Positions 1-5,275 of a stretch of 8,919 nucleotides of DNA are shown piece after piece. Where the stretch lies: contig DEFO01000010.1 in the NCBI GenBank assembly GCA_002350805.1, forward strand, positions 806 through 9,724, read 5' to 3'. The translations under genes and the position numbers were made by a program. The DNA is from Prevotella sp. UBA2850. Lineage in GTDB: Bacteria; Bacteroidota; Bacteroidia; Bacteroidales; Bacteroidaceae. Under the pieces are notes generated by a model. It saw only the letters and a list, made by a program, of their open reading frames with translations, was not told the origin of the DNA and did no database searches. The stretch's first letter is position 1; each line of letters begins with the position of its first letter.

Positions 1-1964
1 ATCAGCGCCGTCTGCACGCGCTTACCCACGCTGATCAGATAGTGATGCACAGCTGAGACAGCCAGCAGACTTGGAATCGCAGCGTGCGTCGCGTCGATAT
101 CGCGATCGGTGAGGATGATGTAATTCACGCCCTCATCTACACTTGACTCAGCCTGATGGCAGAGGTCGTCGAGTGACTGACGCAAACCTTCCTCGCCCTT
201 TTCAATCTCAAAGAGCATGGGGAGCTTCTTGGTGTTGAAGCCCTTGTAGCGGATGTTACATAATATATCAAGTTGTGTGTTGGTCAATACGGGTTGCGGC
301 AGGCGAACCATCTTACAGTTCGAAGCATCGGGCGTCAGGATATTCGTTCCCACAGCACCGATATACTCTGTCAACGACATCACCAATTCCTCACGAATCG
401 GGTCGATAGCGGGATTCGTGACCTGCGCGAACTGCTGACGGAAATAGTTGAAGAACACCTGCGGACGGTCGCTGATCACGGCCAGTGGTGTGTCATTACC
501 CATCGCGGCCACTGGTTCTTGTCCTGCTGTCGCCATCGGCACAATTGTCTTGTCGATATCTTCCTGGCCGAAGCCGAAGTTCACGAGTTTCTTGTCGAAA
601 TCGCTGACGGAGTTGTCAACGTGGCGACCGCTCTTCAGTTTCTCCAACTGCACGCGGTTCTCACTCAACCATGCACGATAAGGATGAGCCTTTGCCAACT
701 GCTCCTTGATCTCGCCGTCGTAGTAGATCTTGCCTTCCTGCGTATCAATCAGCAGAATCTTTCCTGGCTGCAAACGACCTTTCGAAACCACATCGCCTGG
801 TTCGAAGTCCATCACGCCAACCTCGGATGCGACAACCATCATACCCTGTTTCGTAATCGTATAACGGCTGGGGCGCAGACCGTTTCTGTCGAGCATTCCG
901 CCTGCATAGCGACCATCGCTGAACAAGAGCGCGGCAGGACCGTCCCACGGCTCCATCAGGATAGAATGGTACTCGTAGAAGGCTTTCAGATCCTCGCTGA
1001 TGGGGTTCTTGTCGTTGAAGCTCTCCGGCACCAAGATGGCCATTGCCTGCGGCAGTGAGAGGCCGCTCATCATCAGGAACTCGAACACGTTGTCCAGTGA
1101 GGCAGAATCGCTCATACCTTCCTGCACAATTGGACGCAAATCCTTGATATCACCTAAAGCCTCGCTTGAAAGCACACTCTCACGCGCCTTCATCCATCCG
1201 CGATTGCCGCGAATCGTGTTAATCTCACCATTGTGTGCCAACAAGCGGAAGGGCTGGGCCAACGACCAAGTAGGGAATGTGTTTGTGCTGAAACGGGAGT
1301 GCACCAGCGCCAGTCCGCTTGTAAAATAGGGATTCGACAGGTCAGGGAAATACCTGCGCAACTGTCCGCTAGTAAGCATGCCTTTATAAATGATGTTCTT
1401 GCTCGACAGCGAACAGATGTAGAAGTCCTTATCGTCGACACGATTTTCGATACGTTTGCGTACCTTATATAAAATACGGTCGAGCACCTCGGCTTTTGCC
1501 TCGCTCACGCCCGTCACGAAAATCTGTACAATGTCTGGCTCTACTTCTCTTGCGCCTACGCCCAGCACTTCCGGGCATGTTGGAACCGTACGCACATGCA
1601 TCAACTGCAAATCCTCGCGCTCGATCTCTTCGATCATTACGCTCAGAATCTGCTCATGCGCCTTTTTGTCCTTGGGCAGGAACACCAGACCCGTGCCGTA
1701 TTTTCCCTTCTCCGGCACGGGGATGCCTTGTAACAGAATAAACTCATGGGGAATTTGGACCATGATACCGGCGCCGTCGCCCGTCTTGTCGCGTGTCTCA
1801 GCGCCGCGGTGCTCCATATTCTCCAGCACCTTCAGGGCGTTGTCCACCAACTCGTGACTCTTGCCGCCGTGGATGTTCACCACCATACCAACTCCACAAG
1901 CATCATGCTCGTATTCGCTTCGGTATAGTCCTTTCTCTTGCGTTTGAAGTTTGCAATGTGTCAT
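1..1964 (-). CDS. gltB: Glutamate synthase large subunit, N-terminal 654 residues (partial)
   Basis: GltB transfers the glutamine amide nitrogen to 2-oxoglutarate, giving two glutamates; with glutamine synthetase it forms the main low-ammonium assimilation route in the cytoplasm. Translating the minus strand from ATG at 1964 gives one open frame to the left edge, where the C-terminal part is lost. After a 22-residue propeptide comes DACGVG with Cys23, the expected N-terminal nucleophile of the class II amidotransferase domain after maturation. Further GltB signatures are AHNGEINTIRGN (His244-Asn245), EPWDGPAALLFSDGR (from Glu338) and NGLRPSRYTITKQG. The amidotransferase domain runs to about residue 435; the sequence then enters the central domain (VTNPAIDPIREELVMSLTEYIG). 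The FMN and GXGXG domains lie outside the window. An AAGGA sits four bases before the start. It is divergent from glnK-amtB, consistent with shared nitrogen control. Confidence 0.97.
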   Translation of the reverse strand, partial: MTHCKLQTQEKGLYRSEYEHDACGVGMVVNIHGGKSHELVDNALKVLENMEHRGAETRDKTGDGAGIMVQIPHEFILLQGIPVPEKGKYGTGLVFLPKDKKAHEQILSVMIEEIEREDLQLMHVRTVPTCPEVLGVGAREVEPDIVQIFVTGVSEAKAEVLDRILYKVRKRIENRVDDKDFYICSLSSKNIIYKGMLTSGQLRRYFPDLSNPYFTSGLALVHSRFSTNTFPTWSLAQPFRLLAHNGEINTIRGNRGWMKARESVLSSEALGDIKDLRPIVQEGMSDSASLDNVFEFLMMSGLSLPQAMAILVPESFNDKNPISEDLKAFYEYHSILMEPWDGPAALLFSDGRYAGGMLDRNGLRPSRYTITKQGMMVVASEVGVMDFEPGDVVSKGRLQPGKILLIDTQEGKIYYDGEIKEQLAKAHPYRAWLSENRVQLEKLKSGRHVDNSVSDFDKKLVNFGFGQEDIDKTIVPMATAGQEPVAAMGNDTPLAVISDRPQVFFNYFRQQFAQVTNPAIDPIREELVMSLTEYIGAVGTNILTPDASNCKMVRLPQPVLTNTQLDILCNIRYKGFNTKKLPMLFEIEKGEEGLRQSLDDLCHQAESSVDEGVNYIILTDRDIDATHAAIPSLLAVSAVHHYLISVGKRVQTAL

Positions 1965-2005
1965 ATTATCCTTACTATTTGTGTCAATCTGTATGATTTC
2001 GGCTG

Positions 2006-2037
2006 CAAAGGTATGACATTTTGTAATCGTAGCCAAA
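2006..2037 (-). promoter_or_regulatory. gltB promoter
   Basis: Read on the minus strand: TTTG (2037-2034), a 20-bp spacer, then TACCTTTG (2013-2006), matching the Bacteroidota -33/-7 pattern (TTTG, about 20 bp, TAnnTTTG). Transcription would start near 2000, giving a leader of about 35 nt. Upstream, 2060-2038 is rich in A with repeated AGTAAG, like an UP element. The spacer contains a complete 13-mer dyad (2014-2026). Confidence 0.75.
2014..2026 (-). promoter_or_regulatory. 13-mer dyad inside the gltB promoter spacer (candidate operator)
   Basis: Minus strand reads TTACA-AAA-TGTCA, a perfect match to the TTACA-N3-TGTCA dyad seen elsewhere in the window. It touches the gltB -7 box and lies wholly between -33 and -7, where a bound protein would block RNA polymerase. 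Neither the glnK nor the pyrG promoter has a copy here, so this is a gltB-specific extra site. The repressor role is inference from position only. Confidence 0.5.
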
Positions 2038-2058
2038 CTTTTACTTACTTTTCTTACT

Positions 2059-2161
2059 TTAAAATTTAACTCATCTGACACTTTGCTCGATTTTTGCTCA
2101 CTTTCCTTACATTTTGAAATATTTCAGTCTCTCTTCCTCCCCTATTCCTTACACATTGTCA
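2059..2161 (-). promoter_or_regulatory. gltB upstream element: distal dyad, proximal half-dyad, TTTTAA
   Basis: On the minus strand: distal dyad TGACA-ATG-TGTAA (2161-2149), then 73 bp start-to-start the proximal GAGCA-AAG-TGTCAG (2088-2075), of which the second half is intact, then TTTTAA (2064-2059) 24 bp from the proximal start. The -7 box begins 75 bp from the proximal start. The same order and near-identical spacing occur upstream of glnK and pyrG. A further near match, TTACA-TTT-TGAAA, lies on the plus strand at 2107-2119. The distal dyad is followed by AATAGGGG, as at glnK. Confidence 0.55.
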
Positions 2162-2167
2162 TTTTGC

Positions 2168-2209
2168 AAAAAAATGAAGGCCACTGTGTTCGAACACAAC
2201 GACCTTCAT
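2168..2209 (-). terminator. Minus-strand intrinsic terminator in the control region
   Basis: ATGAAGG (2174-2180) and CCTTCAT (2203-2209) flank a perfect 14-bp palindrome TGTGTTCGAACACA (2185-2198), with 4 nt on each side. In minus-strand RNA those 4-nt spacers pair as U.G, C-G, G.U and U.G, giving a continuous 16-bp stem with a UCGA loop followed by seven U (A-run 2168-2174 on the plus strand). In plus-strand RNA the same spacers mostly mismatch and no U-run follows. The strand-specific pairing and U-tract point to a minus-strand terminator, yet no annotated gene lies upstream of it on that strand. Confidence 0.6.
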
Positions 2210-2241
2210 CCTATATATAATGATAATCAATTCAGAGCAGG
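2168..2241 (-). ncRNA. Candidate small RNA ending at the 2168-2209 terminator
   Basis: Inferred only. The minus-strand terminator needs a transcript, and the sequence above it on that strand is non-coding. A possible promoter reads TTTG (2277-2274), 19 bp, TATCTTTA (2254-2247), one base off the -7 consensus, giving an RNA of roughly 73 nt. It could alternatively insulate gltB from antisense transcription arising in the glnK control region, or encode the short peptide MKVVVFEHSGLHFFAK that begins at 2209. Confidence 0.3.
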
Positions 2242-2312
2242 CTGCATAAAGATACGGCAATTCTGCGAGACCACAAAAGTTTTTCCTCGAAAAGTGCAGA
2301 CGAGTCCTCCTT

Positions 2313-2326
2313 TTGATATATGTCAA
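2313..2326. promoter_or_regulatory. FNR/CRP-like palindrome
   Basis: TTGAT-ATAT-GTCAA matches the FNR-type palindrome TTGAT-N4-ATCAA at 9 of 10 defined bases. It lies between the two divergent promoters, about 190 bp upstream of the glnK -7 box, which is far for a classical activator. In AT-rich DNA such a match can arise by chance, so the support is weak. Confidence 0.25.
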
Positions 2327-2332
2327 GGGTTT

Positions 2333-2346
2333 TGTGTTCGCACACA
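2333..2346. repeat. Second copy of the TGTGTTCG(A/C)ACACA palindrome
   Basis: TGTGTTCGCACACA differs at one base from the 14-bp palindrome at 2185-2198 forming the core of the minus-strand terminator. In minus-strand RNA it makes a 5-bp stem with a GCGA (GNRA-type) loop. The two copies are 148 bp apart. They may be binding sites of one protein or related RNA hairpins; no function is assigned. Confidence 0.35.
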
Positions 2347-2359
2347 CAAGTAGCACAAA

Positions 2360-2466
2360 TGACGATTTGTAACGAAATAGGGGCGTTTCGATGCAAAGTG
2401 TAACAAAATGGAAGCAAAGAGGTGTCTAAAACTTACAAAGTGTCAGTTTCTTAAAGTTTTAACAAT
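2360..2466 (+). promoter_or_regulatory. glnK-amtB upstream element: distal dyad, proximal dyad, GTTTTAACAAT
   Basis: Distal TGACG-ATT-TGTAA (2360-2372, one mismatch), then 73 bp start-to-start the perfect TTACA-AAG-TGTCAG (2433-2446), then GTTTTAACAAT (2456-2466). TTTTAA starts 24 bp, and the -7 box 75 bp, from the proximal start. Extra CAAAGTGT half-sites occur at 2394-2401 and 2530-2537. The pyrG element matches it in order, spacing and the GTTTTAACAAT block; gltB matches with a weaker proximal site. Candidate binding platform for an unknown regulator. Confidence 0.6.
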
Positions 2467-2507
2467 CAAAATGAAAGAAAAATGAATGAATATTTATCAA
2501 AACGTCT

Positions 2508-2515
2508 TACCTTTG
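2508..2515 (+). promoter_or_regulatory. glnK promoter, -7 box
   Basis: TACCTTTG followed by C, identical to the gltB -7 box. No good TTTG is found about 20 bp upstream (2481-2491 reads AATGAATGAAT), so the promoter may depend on an activator; the shared upstream element is the obvious candidate site. Transcription would start near 2522, giving a leader of about 65 nt. Confidence 0.6.
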
Positions 2516-2537
2516 CACTCGATAATTATCAAAGTGT

Positions 2538-2554
2538 AACCCAACGAGAGGGTT
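2538..2554 (+). other. Small hairpin in the glnK leader
   Basis: AACCC (2538-2542) can pair with GGGTT (2550-2554) around a 7-nt loop, ahead of an A/T-rich stretch reaching the start codon. It is too short to call a riboswitch or attenuator; it may only shape the leader. Confidence 0.2.
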
Positions 2555-2586
2555 GAGAGTAATAATAATTAATAAGGTAAAAAGGT

Positions 2587-2934
2587 ATGAAAAAGATTGA
2601 AGCAATTATCAGGAAAACGAAGTTTGAGGAGGTCAAGGAGGCCTTGCTCAGTTCGGACATCGACTGGTTTGAGTACCATAACGTACACGGCATCGGACAG
2701 AGCCGTCAGGAAAGGATCTATCGTGGCGTGCAGTATTCTACGGACGTGATTGAGCGTGTGGCACTGACCATCGTTTGTCGCGATCCGCTGGTGGAGCCGA
2801 CGGTGAAGGTAATTCTGAAAGTGGCCCATACGGGGGATGTCGGCGACGGTCGTATCTTCGTGAGCGACGTGATCGACACCTGGAGCATCCGCACAGGCGA
2901 ACACGGCGACACTGTTCTTAAGGATAAGAAGTGA
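2587..2934 (+). CDS. glnK: Nitrogen regulatory protein P-II (GlnK type)
   Basis: Trimeric cytoplasmic sensor of ATP/ADP and 2-oxoglutarate; GlnK-type members plug the AmtB channel when nitrogen is plentiful. The 115-residue length fits the family. The T-loop carries IYRGVQY with Tyr50, equivalent to the uridylylated Tyr51 of enteric proteins. The B-loop TGDVGDGRIFV (82-92) matches the P-II C-terminal signature, and RTGEHGD (102-108) matches the C-loop. Oddly, the T-loop base reads GIGQSRQERIYRG, one residue shorter than the enteric GFGRQKGHTELYRG, so the position of Gln39, which helps hold 2-oxoglutarate, is altered. The gene lies 92 bp before amtB, the usual glnK-amtB pairing. Its start region (2579-2599) is identical to that of the gene at 4299. 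Confidence 0.95.
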   Translation: MKKIEAIIRKTKFEEVKEALLSSDIDWFEYHNVHGIGQSRQERIYRGVQYSTDVIERVALTIVCRDPLVEPTVKVILKVAHTGDVGDGRIFVSDVIDTWSIRTGEHGDTVLKDKK

Positions 2935-3026
2935 ACAGTGCGCTCGAGCTCTGCTCGCTTGCTACCGAAGGGACGCAAGAATAGTGAATAGTTAATTAGG
3001 ATAACAAACACAAAAACTTTTAGGAT
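2935..3026 (+). other. glnK-amtB spacer
   Basis: This 92-bp spacer contains a weak stem, CTTGC (2958-2962) with GCAAG (2975-2979), and no U-run, so glnK and amtB are probably cotranscribed. A GTGAACAGT (2932-2940) and a GTGAATAGT (2983-2991) flank a more GC-rich core of about 40 bp, which suggests a short insert into a simple repeat. TTTTAGGAT precedes the amtB start. Confidence 0.4.
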
Positions 3027-4283
3027 ATGAACGAAATTGGATTATCACTCGATACTGTATGGATGCTATTGGCAGCCATGTTGGTTTTCTGGATGCAGCC
3101 GGGCTTTGCGCTGTGTGAGGCTGGTTTTACGCGTAGTAAGAACACGGCGAACATCCTGATGAAGAACTTTGTCGACTTTATGTTCGGCTCGTTATTGTTC
3201 TTTTTCCTCGGCTTCGGCTTTATGTTCGGAGGCGATGTGCTCGGTGGTTTCATCGGTATGCCCAACTGGGGCGACCTCTCTTTCTATAAAGGCGACCTGC
3301 CCGTAGAGGGCTTCCTGATTTTCGAAACCGTGTTCTGTGCCACCTCGGCCACCATCGTGAGCGGTGCCATGGCCGAGCGCACCAAGTTCTCGATGTATCT
3401 CGTCTATTCGGCTTGCATCTCACTGTTCATCTACCCTGTCGAGGGCCACTGGACGTGGGGCGGCGGCTGGCTGTGCAACGACGCTGCCGACGGGTTTATG
3501 ATGACCACTTTCGGCTCGGTGTTCCACGACTTTGCCGGCTCGGCCATCGTACACAGCGTGGGTGGAGTGCTGGCCCTGATTGGTGCCATGGCACTGGGTC
3601 CGCGCATTGGCAAGTACAGCAGCGACGGCAAGAGCCGCGCCATTCCCGGCCACAACCTGACGCTGGCCTCGCTGGGCGTCTTCATCCTCTGGCTCGGCTG
3701 GTTCGGCTTCAACCCGGGTTCGCAGCTGGCTGCCTCGGGCGAAGTGAACCGCACAGCCATCAGCCATGTGTTCCTCACCACCAACCTTGCCGCCGTGGCA
3801 GGCGGCACGGCCACGATGTTCATCACGTGGATGAAGTATGGCAAGCCGTCGCTCTCGCTGACGCTCAACGGCGTGCTGGCCGGACTGGTGGGCATCACCG
3901 CCGGCTGCGACCTCGTGTCGCCCGTGGGGGCCATCATCATCGGACTTGTGTGTGGTGTGGTGCTGGTCTATGCCATCGAGTTCATCGACCACCGCTTGTA
4001 CATCGACGACCCCGTGGGCGCTTCGTCGGTACACGGTGTGTGCGGCATTCTGGGCACGCTCCTGACGGGTCTGCTCTCTACCTCTGGCGGTGCTTTCTAC
4101 GGTAACGGCTGGGGATTCTTCGGCGCCGAGTGCTTCGGCATTCTCTGCATCGACCTTTGGGCAGCCGCCTGCGGCCTGGTGCTGTTCTACGGCATCAAGC
4201 GTCTGCACGGCCTGCGCGTCGACAGTCGCATCGAAGAGGAAGGGCTCGACATCTACGAACATGGTGAGAGTTGCTATAACTAA
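3027..4283 (+). CDS. amtB: Ammonium transporter Amt family
   Basis: Inner-membrane trimeric channel that takes up ammonium. The 418 residues form about 11 hydrophobic segments with the expected landmarks: HDFAGSAIVHSVGG with Asp169 and His176, and GASSVHGVCG with His336, which together give the twin-histidine pore pair. FILWLGWFGFNPGS (219-232) is the family's central helix signature. The C-terminal tail RIEEEGLDIYEHGE (401-414) is the conserved cytoplasmic region that contacts GlnK. The N-terminus lacks an obvious cleavable signal and starts straight into the first membrane helix (WMLLAAMLVFWMQPGFALCE). It lies between glnK and a putative outer-membrane protein gene 15 bp downstream, forming a three-gene operon. 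GC and GCC/CTG codon use appear higher than in gltB. Confidence 0.97.
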   Translation: MNEIGLSLDTVWMLLAAMLVFWMQPGFALCEAGFTRSKNTANILMKNFVDFMFGSLLFFFLGFGFMFGGDVLGGFIGMPNWGDLSFYKGDLPVEGFLIFETVFCATSATIVSGAMAERTKFSMYLVYSACISLFIYPVEGHWTWGGGWLCNDAADGFMMTTFGSVFHDFAGSAIVHSVGGVLALIGAMALGPRIGKYSSDGKSRAIPGHNLTLASLGVFILWLGWFGFNPGSQLAASGEVNRTAISHVFLTTNLAAVAGGTATMFITWMKYGKPSLSLTLNGVLAGLVGITAGCDLVSPVGAIIIGLVCGVVLVYAIEFIDHRLYIDDPVGASSVHGVCGILGTLLTGLLSTSGGAFYGNGWGFFGAECFGILCIDLWAAACGLVLFYGIKRLHGLRVDSRIEEEGLDIYEHGESCYN

Positions 4284-4298
4284 TCATAAGAAAAAGGT

Positions 4299-5003
4299 AT
4301 GAAAAAGATTGTTTTATTTGCAATGGGTCTGGTGCTGAGCAGCACCACCCTTGCACAGGATAAGGTGGAGACGACCATCAAGGCCGACTTCGTGAACGAG
4401 TATATCTGGCGCGGCCTGAAGTTGGGCGACGTGGCCGTGCAACCGACCTTCGGCGTAGGCTACCAAGGACTGTCGCTCTCGGCGTGGGGCAGCTTTGGAC
4501 TGACCAACCCTGCCGACGCCAAGGAGTTCGACCTGACACTGAGCTACACCATCGGCGGACTGAACATCGGTGTGACCGACTACTGGTTCAGTGAAGGTCT
4601 GGAGCCCGAAGACAACTACTTCAGCTACAAAAGTGGGACCACCAACCACGTCTTTGAAGCCAACATCGGCTATGACTTCGGAGTGGCCTCGCTGCAATGG
4701 TACACCAATTTTGCAGGCAACGACGGCCTGAACAAGAGCGGCAAGCGGGCCTACAGCAGCTACGTGGAAGCCAGCGTGCCCTTCAAACAGGGCGGAGCCG
4801 AATGGACAGCGGCGGCGGGCATAGTGCCCTACGCCACCGGCTTCTACGACGTCAACAGTTTCGCGCTGACCAACCTGTCGGTCAGGGCCTCGAAAACCAT
4901 CCAGATCACCAACAGCTTCGCCCTGCCACTCTTTGCACAGATTTCGGCCAATCCCGCTGCCAAGAAAGCCTACCTGGTTCTCGGTTTCACGCTGCAACCT
5001 TAA
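4299..5003 (+). CDS. Secreted putative outer-membrane beta-barrel protein (Gcw_chp/TorF-like)
   Basis: A 234-residue protein with a clear signal peptide: MKK, a hydrophobic stretch, and likely cleavage after Ala19 (TTLA, then QDK). The mature part is built of alternating hydrophobic/polar strands rich in Gly, Tyr, Phe and Trp (ADFVNEYIWRG, LSLSAWGSFGL, LNIGVTDYWFSEG, ASLQWYTNFAGNDG) and ends in a strand, LVLGFTLQP. The opening strand with WRG and the overall layout resemble the Gcw_chp (TorF) family of small barrels of unknown function, which I recall also being found beside ammonium transporters. Its place as last gene of glnK-amtB, 15 bp behind amtB and just before a strong terminator, suggests a role in moving small nitrogen compounds across the outer membrane, but this is inference. 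Family call about 65% sure; export nearly certain. Confidence 0.8.
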   Translation: MKKIVLFAMGLVLSSTTLAQDKVETTIKADFVNEYIWRGLKLGDVAVQPTFGVGYQGLSLSAWGSFGLTNPADAKEFDLTLSYTIGGLNIGVTDYWFSEGLEPEDNYFSYKSGTTNHVFEANIGYDFGVASLQWYTNFAGNDGLNKSGKRAYSSYVEASVPFKQGGAEWTAAAGIVPYATGFYDVNSFALTNLSVRASKTIQITNSFALPLFAQISANPAAKKAYLVLGFTLQP

Positions 5004-5019
5004 TCTTCGCCAGGTATCG

Positions 5020-5060
5020 CCTCTCTTCCACCGCCGATGGTGGGAGAGAGGTCTTTTTTT
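5020..5060 (+). terminator. Intrinsic terminator of the glnK-amtB operon
   Basis: A 13-bp stem, CCTCTCTTCCACC (5020-5032) with GGTGGGAGAGAGG (5039-5051), including one G.T pair, a 6-nt loop and then TC plus seven T (5054-5060). It starts 16 bp after the stop of the barrel protein gene and marks the end of the three-gene unit. Confidence 0.93.
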
Positions 5061-5207
5061 CCTGCCCTGCCGTTTTTCATGGAATGCCGTTTCTCGGGCC
5101 TCGAAACGGTCGATCTCGGCGAATGATACTTTAGCGAGTTGTATTTTTTAACGAAACGACAGTTTTTTCACCAAACTGACTTTTCTTTTATCATAACAGG
5201 AACAACG
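5061..5207. other. Spacer between terminator and pdx promoter
   Basis: No gene seen. It contains a 7-bp hairpin CCGTTTC (5087-5093) / GAAACGG (5103-5109) without a U-run, and a weak 6-bp hairpin CAGTTT (5160-5165) / AAACTG (5173-5178) followed by T-rich sequence. The AraC-type regulator could bind somewhere in 5110-5207, but no repeated operator stands out. The 13-mer dyad found at the other three gene promoters is absent here. Confidence 0.5.
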
Positions 5208-5239
5208 TTTGGCCGTTTGCAGTTTTTTCGTTTCCTTTG
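5208..5239 (+). promoter_or_regulatory. Promoter of the kinase-AraC / pdxS / pdxT operon
   Basis: TTTG (5208-5211), 20 bp, TTCCTTTG (5232-5239) then C. It fits the Bacteroidota pattern except that TT replaces TA at the start of the -7 box, which may make it weak or dependent on an activator. A TTG start at 5237 would fall inside this box, supporting the ATG at 5276 as the true start. Confidence 0.55.
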
Positions 5240-5275
5240 CAACCAGTTATTCTTAACCCGACACAAAAAAGAGCA

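Larger units (their letters stand above)
1965..2586. other. Divergent gltB / glnK control region (622 bp, no convincing gene)
   Basis: AT-rich region between two divergently transcribed nitrogen genes. From left to right it holds the gltB leader and promoter (minus), a 13-mer dyad inside that promoter, the gltB upstream element, a minus-strand intrinsic terminator with a possible small RNA, an FNR-like palindrome, the glnK upstream element, the glnK -7 box and the glnK leader. Open frames of 61-79 codons exist on both strands but overlap the hairpins and have no convincing start signal, so I do not call them genes. Confidence 0.85.

Noticed and set aside
273..1058. 261-codon plus-strand open frame at the left end
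   Set aside because: It is antisense to gltB, whose minus-strand translation shows continuous GltB motifs through this stretch.
2114..2417. Small open frames of 61-79 codons in the gltB-glnK control region
   Set aside because: They run through the terminator hairpin and dyads, overlap each other on both strands, and show no start signal or recognisable product.
3420..4262. 280-codon open frame antisense to amtB
   Set aside because: Its product is low-complexity, rich in His/Ala/Glu/Arg, and lies wholly against the well-supported amtB frame in GC-rich DNA; it is a codon-bias shadow.
5237..5275. Upstream TTG start adding 13 residues to the kinase-AraC protein
   Set aside because: The TTG lies inside the -7 promoter box, and the ThiD fold starts directly after the ATG at 5276.
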